Shown here piece by piece: positions 41,601 through 45,900 of a DNA stretch of 64,000 nucleotides. Each line of letters opens with the position of its first letter. Within the stretch, counting starts at the first letter, position 1. This DNA comes from Undaria pinnatifida. Lineage: Eukaryota > Sar > Phaeophyceae > Laminariales > Alariaceae. Where the stretch lies: assembly GCA_012845835.1 (NCBI GenBank), contig JABAKD010000023.1, positions 8,321,147-8,385,146 on the forward strand. Reading direction: 5' to 3'. The translations under genes and the position numbers were made by a program. Below the pieces are notes generated by a model. That model ran no database searches. It saw nothing but the letters and a program-made list of their open reading frames with translations, and had not been told where the DNA came from.

Positions 41601-43059
41601 CTTCTTCCTCTCCCCCTTCCTCTCCCCCCCACGAATAATTTATATATATATATAATAGTTGGCCTCGGTTGACACCGACGCTGTACAACATTTTATGTAT
41701 ATTGGGGTTGGCGTTGGTTGGCAATGACGCTGTAAAACATGACAATCACGGCGTGAGCTAGACAACCAGGGTGCTTTTTTTGTTTTTGTTTTGGCGGTAA
41801 CCCTGGTGGTCATCGAGTTAGATCATATTGTGCGGCGTGGAGAACCCGAACTCCGCACAAGGAGAATGATCGCATCACGTAGTGTTAATATGGTAAGGCA
41901 CCCACGAGGCAGTTGCATAGCAATACCCATTGCTGCCTCTAGAGTGGCCACACCAGAAAACAGGTAACTCATTGGCGCTGTCATCTATAAGCAAGATAGT
42001 AGGCACAGGATCCCGAAGTCCGCCTTGCGAGCGGTTCTTGGAAGGTTGCACTTCACCCTTCATGCGACTCGTCGAACACCTCACGGCGCTTCGCGCTTGG
42101 TGCATGCAATGTCCGCCTGGTTGGTGAAACCCGACGTGCTCCGTCCTGGCATAGTAGGGATGCAAGGGTCTATGGTCATACGACTGCGGCCATGCACAAG
42201 CCGAGTGCCCCCCCCCCCCCTCTCCCCGCGCCCCCGCGGCCTCCCTCTCTCGCCCCAACTCTAGTCCAACCCCTCCTCCCTCCCCCCTTTTTTTTCCCTC
42301 CTCGCCCAATTCGTCGACCTGAACGGTATGATAAAAACGAAAACCGTTTCTCGTTAGCTTCGTGCTGGTGAGCAACCGCGGCCACAACAGCATCGCCGTT
42401 TTCGCCATCCGCAAGACCACCATTTGCGGAGAGGCCGGCAGCTTGGAGATCGTGAACTACTGCCACACCAAGGGAAAAACACCTCGCCACTTCCAGTTCG
42501 ACCCTAGCGGGGCGTTCCTGCTTAGCGCGAACCAGGACACGGACAGCATTACCATTTTTAGGTACGGAGGGGGTGGGATGGGCGCGGGTGTGTGTTGGCG
42601 AGGGGTGGCGGGGGGGGACTGACAGCTGAACGAGGCCGGGGGGGTAGAGGGGGGATTGGACGCGGGGGAGGGGGGGGTTGGCGGGCGGAGGGGGGGAAGG
42701 TGAGGAGGCGGCGGGGAGGATGGGGGGGTACGTATTCCATGCGTGGCCGGAGTGGAACACGTCGGGTTGTATCTGACCAGGGGGGGGTCGGGGCGAAGGC
42801 TGCAAAGCTAGGGCGATCGCTTGAGCTGTCGGCCAACCAGTTCATATCGGAATGTGCGTTGTTCTCGCGGCGTTATCGCAGATTCCTTGTCTTCCTCCTA
42901 TTTTACCCCTCCCCTTTCGCCTCTCCTCTCCCGCTTAGGTTCAACCGGGTCACCGGGGCGTTGACCTTCACGGGAGACGTGAGCGACGTTCCTAGCCCCA
43001 ACTTCGTCTGCGTTTTCCAGCCGCACATGGATTACCAGAGACGCGGCTCTAAACTCTGA
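2279..43059 (+). CDS. Lactonase-family (6-phosphogluconolactonase-like) beta-propeller protein, 10 exons over 40.8 kb
   Basis: Exons: 2279-2457, 8273-8471, 26794-26867, 27052-27161, 28051-28109, 37365-37451, 38787-38893, 40889-41101, 42358-42561, 42939-43059. All introns are GT-AG, all phases match, and the sum is 1353 nt (450 residues plus TGA). The protein shows the repeated blade pattern of the lactonase family (Pfam Lactonase, E. coli Pgl type): NPAFLRFHPEYNVLYACTED, CYLELDSNRKHMLFVNYWDS, EPHAHAIVLDPYFGKVAFIP, FHPSKNAAYVVNELSSTISV, PRHFQFDPSGAFLLSANQDT. Pgl hydrolyses 6-phosphogluconolactone in the oxidative pentose phosphate pathway; fungal relatives of the same fold are muconate cyclases, so the substrate is not settled. 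No signal peptide or membrane segment is evident, suggesting cytosol. The start is the first ATG of its open frame; residues 1-45 are low complexity and may be partly wrong. The family match is clear; the exact reaction is inference. Confidence 0.9.
3475..3625 (+). repeat. Dispersed 150-base repeat, copy 1 of 4
   Basis: Core starts aatacactccagctgagatc and ends gtcggcgactccccttgg. Related copies lie at 5095-5240, 29485-29635 and 36195-36335, all in the same orientation. The copies share a conserved core without an obvious poly-A or TIRs. Its nature (SINE body or a structured RNA-derived repeat) cannot be settled by eye. Confidence 0.75.
3640..4005 (+). repeat. SINE-like repeat with internal tRNA-like T-arm; direct copies of flank
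   Basis: tttgggtaagct-ttggttaac and cttttgcaagtggtcaaacg occur at 3645-3720 and again at 3930-4005. Between them lies a tRNA-like T-arm (gtgggttcaaatcccac, about 3745-3775) followed by a body ending gctatcccgccgtttcaggg. The same 3' part and flank recur inverted at 9870-9995. This resembles a tRNA-derived SINE, but box A is weak. Confidence 0.5.
5095..5240 (+). repeat. Dispersed 150-base repeat, copy 2 of 4
   Basis: Same core as at 3475-3625, with gatcgaagattttgttgaaa and atcaaggatatgattcggcg. Confidence 0.75.
6576..6737 (+). repeat. GGGTT / GGGCT pentamer array
   Basis: About 30 tandem pentamers: GGGCT at the left grading to GGGTT at the right, with single GGGTA and GGATT variants. Proline/threonine or glycine/tryptophan open frames on both strands are by-products. 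Confidence 0.95.
6879..8085 (+). pseudogene. Four tandem partial copies of lactonase exon 2
   Basis: Degenerate copies of the first 60-70 bases of exon 2 start near 6879, 7449, 7703 and 8017, and the true exon starts at 8273. Spacing is about 570, 254, 315 and 256 bases. Each is preceded by related intron sequence rich in the palindromic GATATCG/ATCGATAT motif. The second copy reads FDNQVHVPRGTTCN against FDNLAHVPRGTTCN in the true exon, then runs into a stop. Copies 2-4 share a common end (AAATTGCCGAAG) that differs from the true exon, so they descend from one truncated unit. AG dinucleotides remain just before copies 2, 3 and 4. Confidence 0.85.
8273..8471 (+). CDS. Lactonase gene exon 2 (residues 60-126)
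   Basis: The acceptor is aacaccag and the donor GAG followed by gtgggt, phase 0. It encodes the outer strands of blade 1 and the first family signature NPAFLRFHPEYNVLYACTED, equivalent to the usual NPSFL-hP-g-hLYa-nE block. Four degenerate copies of its first 60-70 bases lie upstream in tandem (6879-8085), and a long TTG microsatellite starts only about 10-40 bases past its donor. Confidence 0.92.
8482..8697 (+). repeat. TTG trinucleotide microsatellite in start of intron 2
   Basis: An interrupted left part, an almost pure TTG run (about 8524-8618), then TTG with periodic TCG variants. It begins roughly 10 bases past the exon 2 donor. Poly-Val, poly-Leu, poly-Cys and poly-Asn frames come from it. 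Confidence 0.95.
9560..9845. mobile_element. TIR-family (MITE-like) element copy
   Basis: Left end near ggtgcttcgatagaggtgca and right end aaagtgctacctcgatcgta are inverted versions of the family terminus (consensus ACGCGTGCTACGATAGAGGT). The inside carries the usual fragments: ctttttttttctgaggttcc, gagacctctcccaaaaactg, and gtccccgtcattcgg near the right end. Confidence 0.65.
9870..9995 (-). repeat. Partial SINE-like repeat (inverted relative to 3640-4005)
   Basis: Carries the reverse complement of the cttttgcaagtggtcaaacg / aagctattggttaac flank and of the gctatcccgccgtttcaggg body end, plus a second partial copy of the flank. Confidence 0.6.
12705..12782 (-). repeat. tRNA-like segment (SINE head or decayed tRNA)
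   Basis: On the minus strand, a box-A-like tagtggttaccc is followed about 35 bases later by a box-B-like ggttcgaatccc. The T-arm pairs for only three base pairs and no 5' acceptor half matches the 3' side, so it is not a functional tRNA gene. Confidence 0.35.
13216..13495 (+). repeat. T-rich pyrimidine tract (TTC/TTTC repeats)
   Basis: Almost 280 bases of T with interspersed C, based on ttcttcctttctttcg-like words. Phe-rich open frames here are compositional. Confidence 0.85.
13697..14101. mobile_element. TIR-family (MITE-like) element copy
   Basis: Left end is GACGCGTGCTACGATAGAGG and right end is its inverted partner tctctatcgtagcacgcg. Inside, the block tgacgtttctgaacttagga ... cctctcccaaaaactg is partly repeated (13737-13840 and about 13880-14010). 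No clear target duplication could be chosen. Confidence 0.8.
15029..15253 (+). CDS. Open frame, 74 residues, in a repeated GC-rich unit; not recognised
   Basis: Reads MEDSEKHRFHGLEHDSKMEL and on to a charged, Lys/Glu/Arg-rich tail ending ELSLSAD and TAA. The composition looks protein-like, unlike its repeat neighbours. It sits just upstream of copies of a sequence that is repeated and inverted nearby, so it may be part of a mobile element's decayed ORF. No family is recognised, and splice structure is unknown. Confidence 0.3.
   Translation: MEDSEKHRFHGLEHDSKMELFETHSHTSTLRGYEASGKAKAENHKRRTEDGKQTTGNPSEWRNRQARELSLSAD
15275..16575. repeat. GC-rich unit in three direct copies and one inverted copy
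   Basis: Words such as gactatcgaggggtcgaccc and atcctctctgaggccctctg recur at 15275-15365, 15400-15510 and 15850-15955. The block containing gcctccccccaggcgacggg and ctcgaggagcaggagccctc (15755-15935) is inverted at about 16365-16570. Long C or G runs mark several joints. Confidence 0.75.
15573..15959 (+). CDS. Acidic Ser/Pro-rich open frame, 128 residues, mobile-element-associated
   Basis: The frame is Ser/Glu/Asp-rich (SSPAEEVIDDALAASEEMDN) followed by a Pro-rich stretch, and ends VRDILSEALWNSIRRKLR plus a stop whose codons overlap a TIR-like GCTACGGTAGAGG. A closely similar C-terminal segment (ILSEALWNGIRRNLR) ends at about 15510 and a further partial copy lies near 15280-15365. The left part is repeated in inverted orientation at 16360-16570. 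This suggests coding sequence carried by the TIR family rather than a host gene. Confidence 0.35.
   Translation: MYSGTIEPRGKDRHGRRRDSRYQCSEDVESAASSPAEEVIDDALAASEEMDNDALPSRGGGDGDASPKSASPQATGFLQLEEQEPSGPAHGEYVEGSTPPTVASTPPPPIVRDILSEALWNSIRRKLR
17296..18160. mobile_element. TIR-family element with internal array of four 165-base repeats
   Basis: Left end ACGCGTGCTACGATAGAGGT (17296) and right end GCCTCTATCGGAGCCCGCGT (to 18160) are inverted. AATT lies just outside both ends (17291-17294; after C18161), a possible target duplication. Inside, a unit carrying ggaaataggttattttt, cgttgta-acctagcgc and tttttgccttagagaggtct repeats about four times between 17460 and 18125. The left part also carries the shared ctaatccaagtaa / cgggtttccagttgtaaagg segment. 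Confidence 0.8.
19540..19850 (+). repeat. Tandem duplication of about 165 bases
   Basis: Two copies (about 19540-19690 and 19707-19850) share cggatgcgtgag-atgtc, cacccg-aacg-catc and gggtagtgtgggacttgcgc. No gene is recognised. Confidence 0.8.
19990..20256. mobile_element. TIR-family (MITE-like) element copy
   Basis: Left end near gcgtagaccgaaactgcgac (diverged) and right end gcacctctatcgtagcctgc match the family termini in opposite orientation. Inside are ggcgctccttggcccaaatc, cgaaagcgggcaattttcct, ttgtaaacctaggcc and tttttgggggaggtcttaag. Confidence 0.65.
20325..20785 (+). repeat. Minisatellite, about six units of roughly 84 bases, open in one frame
   Basis: Units share ttgctttgttacttgc, gcgcggtgg-taattg and ttttccct-t-gtttttacaa. 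Because the unit is near a multiple of three, the + frame 20210-20719 stays open for 169 codons, giving a Cys/Phe/Leu-rich repeat of 26-28 residues. I regard the frame as a by-product, but it is unusually regular. Confidence 0.75.
21385..21990 (+). mobile_element. Non-LTR retrotransposon (LINE) 3' end, ORF C-terminus, frameshifted
   Basis: The frame beginning MDYAKKLKLRFRVADLAYQK (21411) breaks, and an overlapping frame reads CPCGTTIGSRTHIVKECE (from 21532), a C-x-C-x(10)-H-x(4)-C cluster of the kind found after the reverse transcriptase domain of LINEs. A further frame reads SSEKTIAILGDRWWPQTAKQ and then a basic tail. At least three frame shifts or stops show it is dead. Adjacent is a 3' segment with a duplicated caatggtcaaatgactaagg and a pyrimidine tract ending cctccttgcag. 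Tail copies occur at 38560-38690 and 40590-40727. Confidence 0.75.
22290..23160. other. Unassigned stretch with GCCAA/TTGGC-rich words
   Basis: Words such as tgccaatttggcaag, acttgccac, cttgccaaatatccc and gaaattgccaagttg cluster at 22490-22640 and 23015-23145. No coding pattern or defined borders are seen. Confidence 0.4.
23290..23715 (+). repeat. Composite dispersed repeat copies
   Basis: 23290-23530 (cgcacgagtgagtctgtacc; gcagcgtacgagtagc; cgctcgcgcgaggg) is related to 10020-10170 and 63540-63750. 23550-23700 (cgaacacctcacggcg; ggttggtgaaa; catacgactgcggccatgca) is related to 42060-42200 in the same orientation. This identifies two repeat families. Confidence 0.7.
24594..24877 (-). mobile_element. 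tRNA-derived SINE, copy 1
   Basis: The head at the high-coordinate end carries on the minus strand a box-A-like ggtggtgtatcaggctatcc and, about 40 bases on, a box-B-like gagttcgagtcc. The body continues toward 24594. The whole unit matches 39768-40033 with scattered differences and small gaps; a body fragment also lies at 48349-48420. An internal RNA polymerase III promoter and a tRNA-unrelated body define a SINE. Confidence 0.75.
26794..26867 (+). CDS. Lactonase gene exon 3 (residues 127-150 plus split codon)
   Basis: A 74-nt exon between ggatggcag and the donor gtgagg. It reads VACFAVSPTCGKLTHLQTQS, the family's v-aF-vd--tGkLt-l----s pattern, and bridges exon 2 (phase 0) to exon 4 (phase 2) exactly. 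It follows the 18.3-kb intron 2, whose last 500 bases are strongly T-rich. A second AG (cacctgcag, about 50 bases in) is a possible alternative acceptor in the same phase. Confidence 0.88.
26868..27051 (+). other. Lactonase intron 3 (184 bases)
   Basis: The shortest intron of the gene: donor gtgagg, acceptor ccttcccgcag, with GATGTTGATGTTG repeats in the middle. Confidence 0.85.
27052..27161 (+). CDS. Lactonase gene exon 4 (residues 151-187 plus split codon)
   Basis: The acceptor is ccttcccgcag and the donor gtgagat, phase 1. It encodes CYLELDSNRKHMLFVNYWDS and VVGTMPLSDSGVLQS, matching the family block h--vd--g--h-vaNY--gsv-v-pl---G-L. A stop-containing copy of this exon and of the start of its downstream intron lies about 150 bases downstream at 27311-27425. 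Confidence 0.93.
27162..28050 (+). other. Lactonase intron 4 with TATCGGTTTTCG repeats and poly-C runs
   Basis: Contains the degraded exon 4 copy, then 27540-27860 made of tatcggttttcgttttcg-like units, then long C runs (27893-27933 and 27990-28010) separated by 57 bases that carry no gene. Confidence 0.8.
27311..27425 (+). pseudogene. Degraded duplicate of lactonase exon 4 and start of intron 4
   Basis: Aligns with exon 4 from the AGGAAACACATG segment onward: the block ACTGGGACTCCGTCGTGGGG is identical in both. Similarity continues past the donor into the intron (gagat-cgc-tg-ggaccatc), so the duplication was genomic, not RNA-derived. The codons for Asn-Tyr have become TAG-containing sequence, and the GTGAG donor is lost. 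Confidence 0.88.
28051..28109 (+). CDS. Lactonase gene exon 5 (59 nt, residues 188-207)
   Basis: A very short exon between cctaccttag and the donor gtgagt. It reads VIQTLKPERPVVARDLQDHL, the loop that precedes the conserved NRQ-ePHaHa motif. The phase fits both neighbours. It sits just after long poly-C runs (27893-28010) that end intron 4. Confidence 0.85.
28686..28745 (+). repeat. CAG then CAC trinucleotide microsatellite
   Basis: Short CAG run followed by about 16 CAC/ACC units, translated in the three frames as poly-Ser/Thr/His. Confidence 0.95.
29087..29140 (+). pseudogene. Short frame MSFDPKMMELTADVFRG, copy of an unknown N-terminal exon
   Basis: 17 codons then TGA. It closely parallels MSIDPKFVELTADL at 32174, and some upstream bases are shared (agtaccagc/agtaccaac, cttgccaag/cttgcaaat). 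Two protein-level-similar starts of this kind suggest fragments of a duplicated first coding exon of some gene. The family is not recognised. Confidence 0.45.
29201..29302 (-). repeat. tRNA-like head, probable second SINE type
   Basis: On the minus strand, box-A-like tggcctgagtcaaacgtgg is followed about 50 bases later by box-B-like cttggttcgattctc. Spacing between boxes is too long, and the acceptor ends do not pair, for a normal tRNA gene. Confidence 0.4.
29485..29635 (+). repeat. Dispersed 150-base repeat, copy 3 of 4
   Basis: Same core: cagtgagatcgaggatttcg through aggtcggcgactcccgttgg. It is the most diverged copy in the middle segment. Confidence 0.72.
31620..33865 (+). repeat. Three copies of a 150-190-base repeat
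   Basis: gacgatagggtcccatc, acctccccgcac and ctccccacgg-like words recur at about 31620-31765, 33485-33610 and 33700-33865. The last two are in tandem with about 200-base spacing and share aaccccaattccgttgggt / aaccccgaccccattcgc-type ends. Confidence 0.7.
32174..32305 (+). pseudogene. Short frame MSIDPKFVELTADLKLF, second copy of an unknown N-terminal exon
   Basis: The first 14 codons match the frame at 29087 in most positions, with mainly synonymous or conservative changes (TTC/ATT, AAA ATG/AAA TTC). The frame then continues to a stop at 32303-32305 without recognisable similarity. The donor end of the supposed exon is not obvious. Confidence 0.45.
34978..35212 (+). repeat. Minisatellite of four roughly 60-base units
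   Basis: Each unit carries attgctggcgcacacgag-like sequence, then atattgtcaag and ccctattttat-like ends. Confidence 0.8.
35930..36145 (-). repeat. Dispersed repeat, inverted copy of 59725-59945
   Basis: The reverse complement matches 59725-59945: ttcgttc-agcgccg, ggcggctccaacgcc, cgctcgccctgcc-like and acaagcgagaagt are shared, over about 200 bases. Confidence 0.8.
36195..36335 (+). repeat. Dispersed 150-base repeat, copy 4 of 4
   Basis: Same core: cagatcgaagattttgtcga through aggtcgacgactcccgttga. It lies about 120 bases before the TA-flanked transposon. Confidence 0.72.
36455..37179. mobile_element. TA-flanked DNA transposon, 725 bp, perfect 18-bp TIRs
   Basis: Ends are CAGGCTGGTTCACGTAAA at 36455 and its exact reverse complement ending at 37179, with TA on both outer sides (36453-36454, 37180-37181). 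A TA target duplication suggests a Tc1/mariner-like or another TA-targeting superfamily. At 725 bp it is non-autonomous. Open minus-strand frames at 36640-36933 and 36795-37007 overlap and are not recognised as transposase. A related end, taggctggttcacggggag, appears at 12391. Confidence 0.9.
37365..37451 (+). CDS. Lactonase gene exon 6 (residues 208-236), PHAHA motif
   Basis: The acceptor is ttcttcctcag and the donor ATG followed by gtgagg, phase 0 at both ends (29 codons). It reads ANRQSEPHAHAIVLDPYFGK then VAFIPDLGM. The PH-H---hdP----v-vpDLG block is the strongest signature of the family and lies at the central face of the propeller. A TIR element begins 8-10 bases after the donor. Confidence 0.96.
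37460..38330. mobile_element. TIR-family element with internal 120-130-base tandem array
   Basis: Begins acgcgtgctacgatagagtc 8-10 bases after the exon 6 donor. A unit with cgagggtcattctcggatag, aggtatacctttttttggc and aatgacggggctccttaacc recurs about five to six times to 38140. The right part carries other family fragments (tgtt-ggtgaggtatcgagctcctcaag). The right terminus is unclear. Confidence 0.75.
38560..38690 (+). mobile_element. LINE 3' tail copy
   Basis: Shares cctatgaccctctgccggtgctccgtctcg-type sequence, atggtcaaataactaaggc and aaatgagtacacgccc with the LINE tail at 21780-21930. It lies just before exon 7. Confidence 0.65.
38787..38893 (+). CDS. Lactonase gene exon 7 (residues 237-271 plus split codon)
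   Basis: The acceptor is cctccttccatag and the donor gtaagc. It reads DLIQQHFYDEQTGMLTPSTT then LACGPDSLKPHGPRY, matching the family's D-i--y-hd---G-L------- ---GPRH/Y motif before the next blade. A LINE tail copy and long C tracts precede it. Another TIR-element edge follows the donor at about 38915. Confidence 0.94.
39768..40033 (-). mobile_element. tRNA-derived SINE, copy 2
   Basis: Box-A-like ggtggcgtatcaggttatcc and box-B-like gtgagttcgagtccc on the minus strand. The body shares ggttcttgccctgaa-like, tatcgcgcatagg and ctcgcgctctcgcgcttgcc with copy 1. It is followed on the plus-strand left by a T tract (39728-39770). It lies in intron 7. Confidence 0.75.
40590..40727 (+). mobile_element. 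LINE 3' tail copy
   Basis: Shares gcccaaatgttgtaggtgtc, ggaacggcgctcagtctcgg, gggatgcgtggtcaatt and gaatgacttaaggcgaa with 21785-21910. It ends at cccccttcag, exactly where the degraded exon 8 copy begins. Confidence 0.7.
40728..40790 (+). pseudogene. Degraded partial duplicate of lactonase exon 8 with acceptor
   Basis: After the acceptor-like cccccttcag, it reads SFHPAKEAA and then TAG (40756-40758), against SFHPSKNAAY in exon 8 161 bases downstream. Similarity resumes as GCTGTCCTCCACTATTAGCG, close to exon 8. The left border coincides with the end of a LINE tail-like segment (40590-40727). Confidence 0.82.
40889..41101 (+). CDS. Lactonase gene exon 8 (residues 272-342 plus split codon)
   Basis: The acceptor is ctctcgccttccag and the donor gtaaga. 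It reads ISFHPSKNAAYVVNELSSTI then SVYEYD, the family's h-fhP----aYv-nEl-s-v-v block, and ends GRICVDPTG at the start of the following blade. A degenerate partial copy with its own AG lies at 40728-40790. Confidence 0.95.
41372..41500 (+). pseudogene. Degraded partial duplicate of lactonase exon 9
   Basis: The segment GTGCTGGTGAGCAACCG followed by CACAACAGCAT is shared with exon 9 about 970 bases downstream, and similarity continues through the region coding for AIRKTTICGEAGSLEI. A one-base insertion near the left end and further changes break the frame, so it reads into a TGA within five codons. Confidence 0.88.
42045..42215 (+). repeat. Second copy of the 170-base repeat seen at 23540-23715
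   Basis: Shares cacttcacccttcatgc-like, cgaacacctcacggcgct, gtgaaacccgacgtgctc-like and gtcatacgactgcggccatg, then a poly-C run in both copies. It lies in intron 8 just before exon 9. Confidence 0.8.
42358..42561 (+). CDS. Lactonase gene exon 9 (residues 343-410 plus split codon)
   Basis: The acceptor is tttctcgttag and the donor gtacgg. It reads SFVLVSNRGHNSIAVFAIRK and later PRHFQFDPSGAFLLSANQDT, the last two blade signatures of the family (h-vsNRGh-Si-vf; pR-f-idpsG-fLl-anq-sd). Part of this exon is duplicated in degraded form at 41372-41500. Confidence 0.97.
42562..42938 (+). other. Lactonase intron 9, G-rich then pyrimidine-rich
   Basis: The first 230 bases are runs of G (gggggg) and the last 60 are C/T-rich before the acceptor. 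No gene or element is recognised. Confidence 0.85.
42939..43059 (+). CDS. Lactonase gene exon 10, C-terminus (residues 411-450)
   Basis: The acceptor is ctctcccgcttag. It reads RFNRVTGALTFTGDVSDVPS and PNFVCVFQP, the closing strand of the propeller (family: -----G-L--tg--v-v--PvCv-f), then a polar tail and TGA at 43057-43059. A degenerate repeat field begins at once downstream. No polyadenylation signal could be picked out with confidence. Confidence 0.95.
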
Positions 43060-43680
43060 CGATCTGTGAAGTAGTTTTTCCCAAGATTCCCGGGGGGTTT
43101 CACTGAAGATCCGTGCACGGATTCCCTGAAAATTTTGACGAAATTCGCTGAAGAAGATATCTCGAAGGTTTACAAAGGTCTCTCGGCGATTCACGGAATA
43201 TCTGTCGAAGGGTTCCTTGAAGATTTCTCGAGCTAATGCGCTGCATCGCTTCCGAATATTGCTAAGATCTCGGGAGGAATCCCCTAACGATTTGTGGAGG
43301 GAATACACAACTTTTCTCAATGGATCTTCTGCAGATTGTTTGGGGAATCACGCGAGGAAATAATTACCCTGAAGATTGTTTGAAGAATAATTGAGTCCCT
43401 GGAGGATTTGCTGAAAATCTATAACGAAATTGCTGGAGATCTCCTTAAGGAGTTGGTGATGTTCTCTCTAAAGAGTCCTTGAAAATCTGTCGAAAATTTC
43501 ATGAAGAAATCCGGGGTCTCCTTGCACATCCCTCGAGTAATTTCGGAAGATCTGTCGACGAACTCCAAGAAGACCTCTGGGGGAGTTTATGAAGATCTGT
43601 CAAAGAATCTTGGAACCCCTTTCTGTGATTCCCCGAAGATCTATCACGGAATAATCACGGTAGATCTATTGTGTTGTAAC
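43060..43680 (+). repeat. Field of degenerate roughly 30-base repeats after the lactonase stop
   Basis: Words such as gaagatctgtcgaag, gaagatttctcgag, gaagatatctcgaagg and attcccgg recur irregularly with a period near 30-36 bases. Starts within 15 bases of the TGA, so it probably contains the 3' UTR. Confidence 0.7.
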
Positions 43681-44249
43681 GGAAGTTCTGGACACAACGC
43701 CACCACCACGTACGCCCTCTTTTTTTTTGGTGCTGTTGCTTCTTGGTGTCATCTACGACGTATAGCGTGGTGTGGCTGGTATTTATGTTGTTTCGTTTGG
43801 GGGCAAGAATACGGTTCAGGGGATGCAAGAAGAACAAGCGTTTGAATGTATCCGACGCAGCATTTTTTTTTTTGGCTTTCTTGTCTTTTGGCAGCGTTAC
43901 GTATATACGACGACGTATGTGTATTCACTCCAGTTGGGTTATTGTTGCTGCTGTTGGTGTTGTGGGTGTTGACGCCAGCCATCTGTGATTACTTTGAGCG
44001 GTTGTTTTTCTCTAATAATCACACCTAGGACAGATCACGATATACAGATCTAGACAATCTACAGTAGATTCTATAGCTGCCGTCATGGGATGTTTTGCAG
44101 GATCTGTATATGTCGGCTACAGATTTAACCCCGGGAGTATGTGCTAGATCATGCCGATCGTACGGCTTCCACCCGGCAACACGAGCTGGAGACCATATAT
44201 CCTGAAAGAGCTAGACATGAAGTGGGGATCGATCATCTGTCGGACGTGT

Positions 44250-45560
44250 GCTACTCTTAATATTGTTGCTGCTGGTGTTGCTGTTGGTGTCGACTCCAGC
44301 CGGCTGTGATATCTACAGTGGTAGTTGCTTTACACTGTTGATGTCATGTTATAGCGGTAGGAGTTTCTACTGCCACGGCGGTAGTCGTTCTACTGCTATA
44401 GCGGTAGTCACCAGCGTTAGTTGCTGCTACTGCTACCGCGATGTTTACTGCGACCTCGTCGATAATTGTCGCTTAAACAGGGGCACCAGGTAGTTGCTGC
44501 TATTTAATGCTACTATCGCGGTGGTTGTTGCTGTTGCTGCCGCTCGAGCAATTCTTGCTGTGTATTTCTCTAGAAAGTACTCCGGAGTAATAGCTAGACT
44601 TCGTCGCTGCTACTACTCTAGTTGCAGTTGCTATACAGCGGTAGTTGCTGTTTCTACTGTAGCGGTAGTAATTGCTACTACCAATGCGGAATTTGCTAGC
44701 GATACAGTAGTAATTGTTGTCTACTACTTTAGCCACAGTTTCTGCTATTGATATACTCGTAGTGGTAGTTGCTGCCAGTTTATAGCGGCATTTGCCGCCG
44801 GCAATTCTACTACATACTGCTTCTGATGATAGTTGCTTGCGTTATTTGCTGACGTAATTGCTATGCAAGTATGTATCGGTAGGTGCTGCTACTGCTACTA
44901 AAGCTGTAGTTGCTGCCCCGGCTTCTATATACTTGCCGCTACTGATAAAGCGGTATCCGCAGCAACTACTATCATGCTACACCGGTAGTTGTTGACTAGT
45001 TGTAGTTGCCGGTGTTGTGGTAGTTAATGCAACTAGTGCAACACTAAAGCGAGAGTTTGCGAGCGGTAGAAAGCTGCATACGCGGAGCCTCGACTGTCGA
45101 GGCACACACGAATCACACGCTCAGGCGACGACGTTGTTCTGGGGGTTGGGCGTGACCAACGAGCTCTTTGGTCAATGTCTTTGCCAGTCTATCGCTCCTA
45201 TAGCGGTGGAGACTGCTAGTTAGCAATATGCACTGTTAGCGATATATTAGCTTGGCGCTACTGATATTGTAAGGATATGGACTGATAGCTAAATGTTTTG
45301 CCTGCGGAATATGGTCGTGGGTATTTTGTTGCTGTGATACGAGCGGTAGCTGTAGTAGGTAGTGCTGGCAGCTAGGCGAGCAGCATCACTTGAGGCACGC
45401 GCCTGCACGCACGCACGCATACACACAGAGACGTGATCAATCCGTTTCTGCGGTTTTGGCGCGAAAGTTCGGCCGTTGGTACTCATAACTTTGCTGTTAA
45501 CGATAGGTACTGCTACGGTATCTATAGCGGTAGTTGCTGCTGTGATGGAACGATACCTGG
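44250..45560 (+). repeat. Degenerate GTAGTTGCTGCTACTGCTA / AGCGGTAG minisatellite
   Basis: Over 1.2 kb of words such as tatagcggtag, gtagttgctgctactg and ctactactctag, with palindromic CTACCGCT/AGCGGTAG. No stable unit length. Confidence 0.75.
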
Positions 45561-45744
45561 TTCTAGCGGGAGTGGTGGAGGGCGCAGGGTCGGTTCAGAC
45601 GCGCACAACAACGCCGAACGAGAGGCCACCACTCTGTTGCTTTGGGGTTGGCGTGACCAATCCGCTTTTTCGGCTTTTTGTTTCCTGCAGTGGTTAACCC
45701 CTTTGGGACTTTTGATTGAAAAACTGCAGCTGCTTTTTACGGGT

Positions 45745-45900
45745 CATGACCCGACCCGCCGATCGCGCCACAAGCTTATCGAAATCTCGCGGGTCGAGTG
45801 GGGTCGGGTCAGGAAGAGTATGCGTTCTCACGGGACGGGCCGGGTTGGGCCAGGAGGGTTTGAATCTCGCGGGTCGGGACGGGTTACCCTGGCTCCACCT
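45745..45900 (+). repeat. CCCGACCC-type minisatellite, locus 1
   Basis: Units containing gacccgacccgc and gaatctcgcgggtcg. Related to 57882-58260 and 59340-59625. Confidence 0.75.

Larger units (their letters stand above)
41102..42357 (+). other. Lactonase intron 8
   Basis: Contains the degraded exon 9 copy, C-rich stretches, an AT microsatellite (41641-41658) and the 170-base repeat (42045-42215). Frames such as 41875-42423 on the minus strand are shadows. Confidence 0.75.
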
